Assembly (NCBI GenBank): GCA_963556495.2
Contig: OY747713.1
Span: forward strand, 1,674,321-1,738,320
Direction: 5' to 3'
Source: Valencia hispanica
Taxonomy: Eukaryota > Chordata > Actinopteri > Cyprinodontiformes > Valenciidae
DNA: 64,000 nucleotides
Shown here: positions 10,633 to 21,183 of the stretch, piece after piece
How positions within the stretch are numbered: the stretch's first letter is position 1
Layout of the letters: every line of letters starts with the position of its first letter
The notes under the pieces: generated by a model
What the model saw: the letters and a program-made list of their open reading frames with translations, nothing else
Databases searched by the model: none
Told to the model about the DNA's origin: nothing
Position numbers and translations under genes: made by a program

Positions 10633-13575
10633 TCAGATCATCAAACAGCCCAGATAGGTGATGATCTCACCTGTAATCTGTTGCTCTGAATCAGGCGACT
10701 CCAAACTTTTCCATCTCTTGGAAACAGCCTCTAGCTGCGAGAGGTCGTCCAGCCTCAGCGTCTGCAGCAGAGTCTTCCTCTGCAGGAATCTGACTGGGGG
10801 TTCAGGAGAACACAGAAACCCGACCCGACCCAGACAGACAGCTGGAGGAGAGCAGGAAGGTAGGATACTGTCGTCTGTAGTGGCGCTCGGCGTCCTGAAG
10901 CCACTCCAACATGTCGGCGAGCGACGGGATGGAGGCGGAGCGCTCCGTCGCCGCTGCCAGACCCAAACCTTCTGAGGAGTCCCGGTACAGCTGCAGAACA
11001 GCAGACGCCTGGTTACCGATGGAGTCTCTGATGGACTGCAGACGGGACCTGGAGGAGGCGGACAGCAGAACAGAACCATCAGTCAGACCGGCTCATCCAG
11101 AAGGAGGTCAGAGGTCAGACGACAGACATTCCTCTAATAACAGAGCAGGTACTGGACTGAAACTGAGTCCAGAACCGGATCCTCTCACTTCGGCCCAGTC
11201 AGAGGGACTCCTCCAGGGTTAATGAGGTTTTAAACACGAAGAGTTGGTTTCCGTTTCTAGATTCTGATTCGGCAAATGGCTAAAGGGCTATTACACCTAA
11301 TTTCTCTCCACCCTGAGCATCTCTAATCTGCTCTAGTTTAAAAACTACGATACCTAGAAATTCCAAACCTGGACTAGATTATTCTGCACTAACAGCAGAA
11401 TAATTCAAATCTAGTTTGGGATTTGGGAAACCTTTTCTGTGATTTGTGAGACTTCAACAAAGGCCGATTTCAGTCTATTTTGTTCATCTGGACCAAACTA
11501 GTTCAGCTCCAGCTCCAAAACTACAATACCTAGTAGACATTTCAAACTTGGATAAAATATTGTGCACAGATAGCAGCATAAATAAAACCCAGTTTGTTAT
11601 TTAGTAAGCCTTTATTTGATTTGTAAAATGTAAATAATTGGCCATTTTAATGCTTTTTTGTGCATCACTAGAACAGCTCCATCTACAAAACTACAACAGC
11701 TAGTTACTTAAAACCTGGACTCGATTATTCTACTCTAATTGGAGAATATTTAAAACCCAGTTTGTGAAACCTATATTTAACGTCAAATACGTTTCCCACA
11801 AAACGTTTTCTGAGTATCCTCAAAAAGTAAGACGAGGATACAGAGATATGGCGGCTCCTGGGAGGCTGTTCACAAAAGATTGACATTTCAATACGCAAGA
11901 CTATTTTATTGTTAAAAACAGCCTCCAAAACAGCGCATGTGAACAGTGGTGTGCCCCAGGGCTCCATCTTGGGTCCTACACTTTTTTTCTCTGTATATGC
12001 TGCCATTAGGTTCTATTTTCAATAAGCATAATACCACTTTCCACTGCTTTGCTGATGACCTTCAAATCTACTTTCCCCTTAAATCCGACAGAGACACAAA
12101 CCCCATTGGTTCCTTGCTGGACTGCTTGAAGGATATCAAACTGTGGATGTCTATCAACTTCCTCAAAGTCCATGATTTAAAGACTGAGATTTTGTCGTTA
12201 GTCCTCTTGACCCTTGTTCTTGTTTTTTAAAACCCCGTGTTTAAAAACCTTGGCGTGTTTTTAGATTACTCTTAAGTTTCACAGACAGGTGAGTGCAGTT
12301 GTCCAATCAGTTTTCTATCATTTAGGGCAGTTAGCCAAGCCTTACCTTCCTGCTGATGTATTCGAACATGTTTGTTTCCTGCCGATTGGACTAAAGCAAC
12401 ACCCTCTACCTTGGCCTGGACCGGTCCTCCTTGCATCGCCTTCATATGGTCCAAAATGCAGCGGCACGCCTGCTGACTGGCACCAGGAGGCGTGGCCACA
12501 TAACCCCGGTACTCGCCTCCCTCCACTGGCTTCATGTTTGTTACAGGATCCATCATGTTTTAGCCCCATGACGTCTCTCTTATGCTTCCTCCAGCAACAT
12601 GAGGTCCAGCTCTCCGTCTCTTTTAACACTTCCTGAGGCTCGTTTAAAGGAGCTTTCTCCGTGGCTGGTCCTAGATTATGGAACGGTATAAGGACCACAC
12701 ACAGCCTGGAGCATTTTAAATCCTTACTTCAGATGCACCATTTTGATCTGGCTTTTAATGCAGGTTGATTGAGCATCTTAATTGTTTTTATTCCGACCCA
12801 TAGTGATTGTTCTCTTAATTTAAACTGTTTTTATCTGCTACTGATTTCATCTTTTCATTTTATTTATTTTATTGATTGTTGTATTGGTGTTTGTGTTCTG
12901 TCTTGTTCAGCACTTTAGCGCAGCTCGTGCTGCTGTAAATGTGATATAGAAATAAATTTGACTTTGACCTAAATATGTTAAAGAGGATAGTTTATTAACT
13001 TTACTATTTTGTTGGATGAAATACAAAAAGCAATAACTTATCCTGCTTGTGTTTTGTGAAAAAAACCCCACCAAACGTTACTTATTGCAGAAGGTTTTAA
13101 GACTTTTGTTTTTGATTTATTGACCAGGTTTTTAATTCCTGTTAGAAAATCTGCTCAATAATGTCTGCTGAATGATTCCTACGATTTTCAGGAATATCTT
13201 GTTGAACTTATCCAACTAAATTGCATGTTGTAATCTCCATTTAGGCCAGTTATTAGATGTTAACCTGTAGATCACAGATTCCGCCGGATGTTTCCAGTTT
13301 TTGGGGTCCTGATGGTCCACTTACATGCTGTCCCCGAGTCTCTGCAGCAGGAGGTCCGCAGCCTGCAGCAGCTGGAACTGCAGCCGCTCCTGGAGGTCCG
13401 GGAACACCCTGAGCGGCGTGTCGGAGACCCGGACCCGGGACAGAGCATTCATCTGCTGCCCCAGGTTCGCCAGAGACCCCATGAGGGGGTCGCACTCCTC
13501 CAGGACGCTCCTCCACGCCGCCTGCTGGTTCCGCAGAGCCACGAAGCTCCTCCTGAGCGCCTCCTGCAGCGACAT
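10633..13575 (-). CDS. airim: AIRIM (C1orf109 homologue), AFG2-interacting ribosome maturation factor
   Basis: Coding exons read complement(13325-13575), complement(10869-11048) and complement(10633-10789). All junctions are GT-AG and in phase, giving 195 residues against 203 in human. The mapped part aligns over its whole length with human C1orf109: LQEAL near the start, RVFPDLQERL around 55-65, the best-conserved block SLADMLEWLQDAERHYRR around 120-137, then FLQRK. The last exon reads without a gap into a C-terminus of the same length as human, which supports the stop at 10633. The human protein joins the AFG2A/AFG2B (SPATA5) ATPase complex that recycles factors from pre-60S ribosomes. The fish role is inferred by homology. 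The start at 13575 lies directly after a good 3' splice site. A further upstream exon (13668-13751) is open in the same phase and could add 28 residues. Intron 1 contains tandem repeats and a LINE fragment. Confidence 0.88.
11341..11770. repeat. Three-unit degenerate tandem repeat, period about 170-176 bp, in airim intron 1
   Basis: Units begin with AAAACTAC at about 11341, 11517 and 11687. Each continues with TACCTAG or a variant, then AACCTGGA or a variant, and later AAAACCCAGTTTGT or a variant. The text just before units 2 and 3 also matches (CATC ... CAGCTCCA). The units are well diverged, so the duplication is old. Confidence 0.6.
11935..12966 (+). mobile_element. LINE fragment (family D), reverse transcriptase C-terminal half and 3' end
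   Basis: The plus strand encodes a reverse transcriptase piece with a degraded VPQGS-type motif, LYMLPLGSIF and FADDLQIY (the FADD variant of the catalytic YADD), then frame-shifted remains of LHWLPV-type sequence. It ends in a 3' tail ATAAATTTGACTTTGACC near 12951-12966, a common end for fish non-LTR elements. It lies antisense inside airim intron 1. The 5' two thirds of the element are missing. Confidence 0.8.
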
Positions 13576-13667
13576 CTGGGCGAGGAGGCTGACGGTCACT
13601 CCGGAAACGATCAACTCCACAGCGTGACAGATTTACATAAAGGTTAAAGGTCAAATGATTCCCCTAC

Positions 13668-13751
13668 CGGAGCAGAATACGGGGTCCGGCAGAGATAAAA
13701 CCCAAACACTTTCCACGTTGAATCCACCACGCTGCAACACGCTTCCGCCAT
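13668..13751 (-). other. airim: Probable first exon of airim (leader, possibly coding)
   Basis: An ATG in strong context (ATCATGG, at 13751) opens 28 codons up to a donor CCG|GTAGGG at 13667. Joined to the next exon at 13575 the phase is preserved. It could therefore encode an extra N-terminus (starting MAEACC) not present in the human protein, or be leader with chance openness. Confidence 0.5.
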
Positions 13752-14661
13752 GATGCTTCGACCCGTTTCCGGTCTGCTGTTGTAAACATTGACTAGTGAT
13801 GCCTTCAGTGTACTTGAAAAAGTTGGACATATGTGAGACATCAACAACTTTAGCATTTCTGTTTTGTAAAATCTGCCGTTTCTGAAACATCCTGAAACTC
13901 CACGCAGAAAGAACCGAGGCTGTTTCGAACCAATGAGCTCCTCGCTGCACAGGAGCTACGCCTCCAATACATGCGTTTCCAACATCCCCAATGTTTTATT
14001 TCACATTTTATAAACAACATGTTTGACCATATTAAAGCGGTTTTACTCCTGTATGTAATTTTATTGTATTGTAAAAAAAAATATTCGTTGAAAGTGATAT
14101 CTGTCTCTCTCTTTACAGTCCTTAAAAATCGAATTATTATCAGCAAAATTCACTCAACTCAACATGAAATTAAAATTCCGAGTTCATATTTATGTATAAA
14201 TGCATCATGAGAACGGACCAATAGTGAGAAACGTTTTCTGCTCAGTAAGGACAAACGTGCGTTCTGATTGGCCGAGGGGGTGTTTAGGATCCGCCCACCA
14301 CATAGATTTGAAAACGGCAGTGAAAAAGGAGGGAGAGCAGCGGGAGAGGAGAGGAAACGTTGATATTTAGTTAATAAACTCCCTCAGTAACCGGTTCTGT
14401 GGTTGGTAGGTAGGTTTTCTGAGATGTTGTGGGATGATGTGAGTTGTGTGAGTTCTGCTGCTGACCGATAATCAGTCATAAGCTGCTGGTTCTGGTGCTG
14501 CTAACAGGCTAACCGACAGCAGCTGCCGTTAAACCCTCCAGCCTGACCGCTTCGGTCTTTATGCCGTCCGTTTAAATGAGCTCTAATATCTGTCTGAATG
14601 ATCGCTACTGTGTGTTTCATGGCCGACTCGGTGTCGCTTCGTCCCACGCTGTCCTGCAGAC
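13752..14661. promoter_or_regulatory. Divergent promoter region between airim and cdca8
   Basis: About 0.9 kb separates the two divergent start regions. Visible sites are CCAAT at 13930-13934 (airim side), CCAAT at 14218-14222, inverted CCAAT (ATTGG) at 14267-14271, a GC-type box CCGCCCACC near 14291, and TTTGAA at 14307-14312. Paired CCAAT boxes followed by TTTGAA (a CHR, cell-cycle homology region) are typical of NF-Y/MuvB-controlled G2/M genes, which fits Borealin. A 3' splice-like CCTGCAG just before the cdca8 ATG suggests an intron in the leader, with a possible donor GGTAGGTAGG near 14405. Regulation is inferred from sequence only. Confidence 0.55.
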
Positions 14662-17600
14662 ATGGCTCCCAGGAAGAGAACCACGAAGCAGCGGAAAAAC
14701 AGCCCGAAAACGGCGAAGCTGGAGGCGTTTCTGGAGGACTTTGACAGTGAAGGTATGACTCCGGTTTGTGAAAATATCTCAACTGATTTTATTCTGTCGA
14801 ACTAAAGATTCTGCAGAAAATAGATAAAATGATTTTCTATTATTTTATAAACGGGGGCTGCACAGTGGGGCAGTTGGTAGCACTGTTGCCTTGCAGTGGG
14901 TTCGAACCCCGGCCTGGGGTCTTTCTGCATGTTCTTCCTCCCACAGTCCAAAACCATGACTATAGTAACAGTAGATCTTCAACATACTTTGGTGCTAAGC
15001 CATTCAATGATTTATAAACTTTTAAATCAGTTTAAAGTCTAAGGAATCCCAGCAGATTGCATCCAGTCATTGACTTGAGGTTGCGTCCCGTTGATGCAGA
15101 CTTCAACAACAGCAATCCCTCATACTGAGCAAGCATGTAGCGACAGTGGAGAGGAAAACCTCCTTTTAACAGGAAGAAACCTCCAGCAGAACCAGAACCT
15201 GGCTTAGTACGAGCGGCCATCTGCCACGACCGTCTGGGGGTTCAAGACGACAGAGTTACCTGGTCTCTCTAAATTGCCCTGAGGTCTGAGTGTGTGCATG
15301 GTTGTTTGTCCTGTGTGTCTCTGTGTTGGCCTGCGATAGACTGGAGACCTGTCCAGGGTGTTACCTCGCCTTTCGCCCAATGAATGCTGGAGATAGGCAC
15401 CAGCAGCCCTGCAGAGGATGGACGGTGTAGGTAACGGATGGATAAACGAACATGTGATCCATTTCTGGGGCGTCCGATCCGATTCTGCTCGGACTGAATC
15501 GTTCCCACTGGAGACTCTTCTCCTTCCTTACTTCTGGGATCCAAGTTGTGGACCAGAATCCACTTTAAACCCTCTTTTATCACAGTGTGAACTGTTCGGT
15601 TTCATTAACACAGTTTATTTTTATTTTTGTTAACTCTGTTAACTTGATGTAATTTTAAATGTTTATTTTATAAAGGGAATTCAAACCAGACTCAATAGAA
15701 AAATCCATCAGATAAAATACCTGCTGTCCATCCTTTCACCTCCTGCCGCGTCTCTTGTCTGTCCTCGGTGGTTCTGTTAGACTGGAGTGGACCCTTGGTG
15801 TCCCTTTTGTCCAAAACGTGTCTCACTGTGCAGACAGACAGACAGACGGACTCTGACCCTGCGGACAAATCAGTCGCTGGTTAGTCATCAGTTATTAATA
15901 AGACCTAAACCAAGCTGCAGAAACAGTGAAACTTTCAGGTGGTGACCTTAGAGCAGCATCTGTTGCTGCTCATCAACCCGGGAAGGGTCAAAGGTCATCT
16001 CCAAACCTTGAAGTCCGTCATCCTCCAGAGAGGAGAACATCTCAGACAGCTGAGGGGACGTCCCAGCAGATTCAGAGCGGGAAGCTCAGAGAAATGAGCA
16101 GAAACCCCAGAGCTCCATCTCAGACTCTACAGGCCTCAGGTTAAAGGTTAAAAAGGAGACGTTTTCTCCCACAGCTGCAGCAGGGTTGGTGTGGATAAAA
16201 CGTCTCCTACAGAAGGTTCCTCCATTACGACACTAACCAGGCGTTGCTGTCTAAAGGCCGCCGTTCACCTCTTCAACCCTGTGGACCTCTCTCTCTGTGC
16301 AGTGAAGACCAGAGTGGGTCAGATGAAGGAGAAGATCAACCAGCTGCTGAAGGATCTGGACAACAGCTACAACATGGCTCTGATCAAGCGGCCCAGAGCT
16401 GTGAGGCAGATGGTCTGGTTGCAGCTCTGCAGTAAGTCTGCCGTCGGCGCGAGGGAACTCCACCCAGCTCCGTCTCGGTCTCATTCTTCTGTTTTTTTCT
16501 CTGCAGACCCAGACAAACCCAAGACTCCAGAGGTAGATGACGTGAAGGTGAGCATGTTCTTTGTCTCTCCTCATCACCAGAAGGTTCTGGTCGTGTGCTA
16601 ACCTGCAGCCGTGTGTTACCTGGTCTCTGAGCAGAGAGAAGAGGAGGCCGCCATCGTGGAGAGCGTGGTGGCGGAGGATCACGCTGTCCTCCTCAAGTCT
16701 GTTAAGAAAAGTCAGTCACACTCGGCTCTGAGGTTCTGTTGGACTTCTAAAGATCTGCCGCTGACTCTGTTCTGGTTCCACCTGCAGCCACCAGGAAGAA
16801 AGGCGGAGCCAAGTCCAGCTCGGATGATGAAAACGTCCTGAACTCGACCAGGAAGGTCTGTCATGTTGGAGGATTATTGGGGAGTATTGTTATTAATAAC
16901 AACAAGATGACGTTCGCTTTCCTGTTTGCCTTCTGGTTCTGATTCAGGCCCGAACAGCCAGGAAACCCCCATCCACCACAAGGAGGTCCAAAGTTCTGGC
17001 TATCAGCAAACAGAGTGGCACCATCAGACGGTGAGTGCTGAGGTGCTTCCACCCTATGGCTCCGCCCCCTCTATAGACCCCTCCCCTTTTTAGGCTCTCC
17101 TTATGGGGAACCAGAGGACACTCCTATCATTAGACCCCTCCCCCTACGGCGTTTCTGAGACTCTCCCTCCCTTAGACTCCTCCCTCGTAGTGGTGCAGAG
17201 GCTCCTCCTCCTCTTTAAACCCCTCCCCATATTTAGACTCCACCCCTAATAAAAGGATTTGTGCAGGTCACGGCCTTAAAAGGCCTTAAAAAGCATTTAA
17301 TCTGATTCTCGTGAGCATTAAAAACAGGGTTGCCGCGGGTAGTAAAAGGTAGTAAATTAAATGACTTCAAATTAAGGCCCTTAAAAGGTAATGAGCACCA
17401 CCTGACATGGTAGTAAATTTGTTCTTATTCTTTGGTTATTCCTTGAATATATTGTAACTTTTCAGTTGATGCATATTTTTTGTTCAGGTATTTATTACTA
17501 ACGTGCAGACAGGACCTGGCTCGGTGTCCAGTCCTCTGATGTGATCTATTTTGTTGTGCGCATGCGTAGTGTCGGGATAGCTTGGACCGCTGTTCTGACG

Positions 17601-19059
17601 ATCTGTGCTACCTCATCAGAATGTCCTACCGTAGCGCATAGATGGCTGTTGGTGCTACCCCTTGAAAAGTGCTACAGTTAGCTTATGGTGTTAAATATAA
17701 TCATCGGAAAATATTTTTCAAGTGACTGGATTGAAGTGGCGGTTTAGCAGTAATGCCTGACATAGCAACAATTTATATGAATACGAAAACTTTTCTTAAA
17801 ATCCACAGAACATGCTACCCGTTTAATATAAAGCTAAAACTAGCACATAAAACACATATTTTTCCATTACCTCGTTGGAGTGGGAGTTATTTCCATTCAG
17901 TGTCCTAAAAGCAGCGTTGACATCACAACTGCTTCCACCCACCAATCATCAATTAAAACCCAGCGCCTATGACTGTGGGCCAACAGAGTGTATGAAATAT
18001 TATATTTCAGTCAAAAATCCTGAGGAGATTTTCAACCCTCACCTGCGCGTATCCAACAAGGCACGCACGTAATCGCTCATGCGCGCATATTCAACAACCC
18101 GCACATGTGGATTTCACCTCACACGCGCTCTACACAAAGCTTTCATACACGCCTGAGGGTAAATCTGCACCCTCGAAAAGGAAATTCTGCGCAAGCGAGT
18201 AAAAGACTTTTGACTGTTTGGAGGAGGAGCCTAAGGTCGGCACTGACCCTGTGTAATTGGCCTTTTTAAATCGGTAATTCAATAAGTAATCCTCTTTAAA
18301 CCCCTCCCCCCATTTAGACTCCTCCCTCATGGTGGTCCAGAAGCTCCTCCTCCTCATAAACTAATCCTCCTCCTTCATGGTGGTGCAAAGGCTCCTCCCC
18401 CTCATTAAACTCGTACTACTTAGACCCCTCCCCCTGTTTAGACTCTGCCCCCTAATAACTGACTGGTTGTTTTTAGCTCCAACAGGAAGCCTCTGGTGAC
18501 GCCTGCCAGGAACCTGCTGGACTCCTCCCTGATGATGGGGCCGACTCCTCTCATCACGCCTCGCTTCGACCCCAGGTAAGACTCACCCGGACCAGAACCG
18601 GTCCGCTGTGCGACGCCGGTCTCCAGCCCGCTCATCGCTTTGTCTCCTCAGACTCCCGAAGACCCCCGCCGTCAGAGTCCCCCGGCACCAGGAGAGGGTC
18701 TACAGCATCTCTGTGAACGGCTCCCCCATCGCGGCGGGCGGCGAGGACATCGTCATCAACGTTCCTGTGGGGAACGGAGAGGTGAGTCCTCGTGTTCTCG
18801 CCGCGGCTCCGCGGGTCGGTTCCTCAGTAAACCGGACCTTTGTCCCTGCAGAGCATCCAGCTGCTGGCCAGTGAGATGGACTCGGTGGACCTGAACCTGC
18901 TGGACCAGACTGCGCTGAGGAGCATCCGGCTCCTGAAGGTGGCGCTGTCCTCTGTCCCCCCCGTCTGTCTCCACCGTGTCTCTGCACGCCTGGACTCACT
19001 TTCTTCCTCTGTGTTTCTGACAGAACCGCCTGACGACTCTGTGCGGGACGTCGGAGTGA
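14662..19059 (+). CDS. cdca8: Borealin (CDCA8), chromosomal passenger complex subunit
   Basis: Ten coding exons: 14662-14752, 16303-16431, 16507-16547, 16635-16710, 16788-16855, 16948-17030, 18477-18575, 18652-18781, 18852-18938 and 19024-19059. All introns are GT-AG and every junction keeps phase, giving 840 bases and 279 residues; human Borealin has 280. The N-terminus MAPRKR and the helical stretch in exon 2 (around MKEKINQLLKDLDNSYN, residues 37-53) correspond to the part that bundles with INCENP and Survivin. The middle is basic and Ser/Thr-rich with an acidic patch (REEE). TPRFDPR, ERVYSISVNGSP and the C-terminal block around SIQLLASE match the conserved dimerisation half. Borealin targets Aurora B to centromeres and the spindle midzone. 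It is head to head with airim. Introns 1 and 6 carry repeats. Confidence 0.95.
14853..15440 (+). mobile_element. tRNA-derived SINE-like repeat, split by a LINE insertion
   Basis: The left part (14853-14960) starts GGGGCTGCACAGTGG and holds a tRNA-like B box (GGTTCGAACCC, 14899-14909). The right part (about 15256-15440) resumes with GGTCTCTCTAAATTGCCCT, CTGGAGACCTGTCCAGGGTG and TGCTGGAGATAGGCACCAGC. Another copy at 36170-36430 runs from the first part towards the second without the inserted block, so 14961-15255 is an insertion. It lies in cdca8 intron 1. Confidence 0.75.
14961..15255 (-). mobile_element. Chimeric LINE fragment (family A joined to family B) inside the SINE
   Basis: Positions 14961 to about 15025 match the family B LINE near 53329-53390 (ATAGTAACAGTAGATCTTC ... 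GGTGCTAAGCCA). Positions about 15042-15255 match the family A 3' region at 28640-28858 (GGAATCCCA, GTTGATGCAGACTT, CGACCGTCTGGGGGTT). Both are in minus orientation, and the join lies near 15025-15042. Confidence 0.7.
15441..16302 (+). other. Remainder of cdca8 intron 1
   Basis: Unremarkable intronic sequence. It ends in a strong polypyrimidine tract and acceptor (CTCTCTCTGTGCAG) at 16302. No exon-like segment was seen between 15441 and 16290. Confidence 0.6.
17045..17275. repeat. C-rich degenerate minisatellite in cdca8 intron 6, left block
   Basis: Loose repetition of words such as GACCCCTCCCC, TTTAGACTCC and GGCTCCTCCTCC. The same words reappear at about 18290-18450, on the other side of an inserted repeat. 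Confidence 0.6.
17276..18289. repeat. Repeat-like insertion in cdca8 intron 6
   Basis: Differs in composition from the flanking C-rich minisatellite blocks. It begins with GGCCTTAAAAGGCCTTAAAA and GCCGCGGGTAGTAAAAGGTAG, words I associate with dispersed fish repeats, but I cannot name a family. No coding capacity is seen. Confidence 0.4.
18290..18450. repeat. C-rich degenerate minisatellite in cdca8 intron 6, right block
   Basis: Same word set as 17045-17275 (CTCTTTAAACCCCTCCCC, TTTAGACTCC, ATGGTGGT), ending just before the acceptor of the seventh coding exon. Confidence 0.6.
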
Positions 19060-19378
19060 AGTTCTGTCTCCAACAGAACCTGTGGAAAACCTGGACTGGG
19101 ACAGAACCAGTTGACCCATTAAGAACAGAGATCCTGAGACATGGAAGCTGGAGCGTTTTGATTTTGTAAAATAAGGACGCTTCTCCCAGCAGCCAGAAAC
19201 TCTCAGCCTGGTTCTGAATGGACCTCTGTTCTTCTGGTTTATTATTTTTGTTTGTTTTTAGAACTTTTAGATGATTCTGGTTCTTTTTCTGTTTTTATTT
19301 TTCAGATCCTCTCACTTATTATTACCTCTGAGCTTCGTTCGACCCGGAACGTTTCCTTGTGTACATTTTCCATGTTTC

Positions 19379-19384
19379 AATAAA
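19379..19384 (+). terminator. cdca8: Polyadenylation signal of cdca8
   Basis: AATAAA lies 320 bases after the stop codon, followed by T/G-rich sequence. A second ATCAATAAAC near 19533 could serve as an alternative. Confidence 0.6.
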
Positions 19385-19923
19385 CCCAGCAGCAGAATGT
19401 TCTGTGGGAGCCTCCTCCTGTCGGTTCTGATCCGTACAGTCGGTCCACAGCAGAGATATTCCGACATGTCTGAGCATCAGATGTCTGGTTCTGTTTGGAA
19501 TGAAGTCCATTTGAATGTGTCAGAACCTGGAGATCAATAAACTGAACAGTTTCTGAACTAAATAGAATTGGACTTCATTTCTAACCAGGGAGAACCTCCA
19601 CGATGTTCTGTAAGGTCCAATCAGAGTTCTACATCTGAACCTTCAGAACTTCTCCAATAAACAAGCCTTGAGTTCAGCAGAGAGCAGGAAGTTAAACCTT
19701 CAGAACCTCTGGGTCGATTCTGCTGCAGCTTTATGTCTGAGCAGGTCCAGCTTAATAAATTGGAACCGATTTTCAGAAATTCGGTTCAAAAGGAATAAAA
19801 CTCTGGTCCAATCCTCCGTTGAGCAAAATCATTGGTTCTGTTAGTTATGATGTTTTGGTTTTCCAGTCAATGAAAACCCAGCAAAACCTTAAGAGTACGA
19901 CATCAGAACAATTAAAAATGATT

Positions 19924-20127
19924 TTAGTTTAGAAATCTGGACCTGCAGAACAGAACCTCGAGGTGCTGGTGGCTTTTTTTCCTTCCGTTCAACTTTCTGT
20001 GAATGTCCTTGGATACAGCAGTCTGTGAATAAACAGTGTCTTTAGCAACGGCCTCTTGTGGCTCCTCCTCCTTGTAGGTGTCCATGATGTCTTCTGGATC
20101 TCTGTCAGGCTCAGCCAGAACCAGAAC
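19924..20127 (-). CDS. Possible orphan 3'-terminal exon with a tyrosine motif
   Basis: On the minus strand a good acceptor (polypyrimidine-poor, but TTTTCACAG, ending at 20128) is followed by 67 open codons in phase 0 and a TAA at 19924-19926. The peptide is acidic, then basic. It has EDIMDTYKEEEP near residues 12-23, TVYSQT near 34-39 and a lysine/arginine cluster later. This looks like a cytoplasmic receptor tail with a tyrosine phosphorylation-type motif, but I recognise no family. No partner exon was found upstream (20128-23300). It could be the remnant of a lost gene, the last exon of a gene whose other exons I miss, or chance openness. Read it as a hypothesis. Confidence 0.3.
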   Translation of the reverse strand, partial: VLVLAEPDRDPEDIMDTYKEEEPQEAVAKDTVYSQTAVSKDIHRKLNGRKKSHQHLEVLFCRSRFLN

Positions 20128-20692
20128 CTGTGAAAATGATCCATATAAGTTTCACCTTTTGAATCAAATTACAGAACAAATGAACTTTTCGACGATATGC
20201 AGCTGCAAACATCACATGCAGACACCAGGTCAGAGTTGATGTATCTCAGCATCACTGATGAAGATGTTCAGGTGTGTGAAGGTCAGTAGGCAGCAGAGAT
20301 CATTCTGCAGTTCGGCGCTGTGGCCAGCAGGGGGCAGCATGTCACCATGGATGCGTTGGTTGATCTGGACCAGCCAGAAGCTGAATAATCTGATGACCTG
20401 CTGCTGAACTCTGACCTTCTGCTCCATCAGAACGCTCCAGTTTGACCCGACCGGTTCTGATGGTCCCGGGGTTGGTGAACCGGACCTCACCGTGGTTCTT
20501 TCTGGGCTTCCATACATCATCCTCTCCTGGACCCTAACCGGGGTCTTCATGCAGCAGAACCACGGACCCACTTTGCATCGTTCTGTGTTCTGCAGAACGT
20601 TCAGCTCCCTCGTTAAGAGATGAACCAAGCCCTGCTTGCTTTACAGAACTCCTGGTTCTGAACGGGTCCGAGCCTACTCCTGGAACATTGCC
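20128..20692. other. Intergenic DNA, no clear feature
   Basis: Contains open frames of 65-132 codons on the minus strand. They show no motif, no splice context and overlapping alternatives, so they are not called. Confidence 0.4.
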
Positions 20693-21180
20693 ATTAGGCC
20701 TGGGCAATATGGCCTCAAATCTATATTGCAATATATTCTAAAGCATGTGCGGTAACGATAACTATTGTGATATATTCTTTTCTTTATATATCAAAATGAC
20801 GGTTTATGAACATTCTCACTTTTTAGATACATTGCAGCAGAACAACACAGTAAAAAATATTTCAAGCACCCAGTATATATCACAGAAATATCTAGGTGTA
20901 TATGTTTAATAAAAACGTTCAATGTCGCCATGATGAGTATTTGAGTTGATTACATCAATGTTCATAAGTTGAATCTAATGAGGAACATTTGTGTCAAACA
21001 TAGTAGTTATATTTAATTCTTTAAAATAAATGAAGATTTGACTAACAGATAAAATGGTGTAAAAATTAATAATTTCTTTATTTTAAAACTGTTTTATTTA
21101 CATTACAAAAACAAAGTAGTCTTATTGAAAGTAATTATGATCGAGATCAACACAATTTTTGCAGACATGGTTACTTAGTA
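20693..21180. mobile_element. hAT-like repeat fragment
   Basis: Begins with AGGCCTGGGCAATATGGCC, a familiar terminal sequence of a fish hAT-type repeat, and continues into AT-rich sequence with TATTGCAATATATT. No matching right terminus was found before the next element, so it is probably truncated. Confidence 0.45.
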
Positions 21181-21183
21181 CTT

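Noticed and set aside
12272..12698. Frames of 94-118 codons near 12.3-12.7 kb
   Set aside because: They lie within the decayed family D LINE and match frame-shifted LINE sequence.
13253..13654. 100-133 codon frames on both strands overlapping airim exon 1 coding sequence
   Set aside because: Composition shadows; the airim frame alone matches a known protein and splices in phase.
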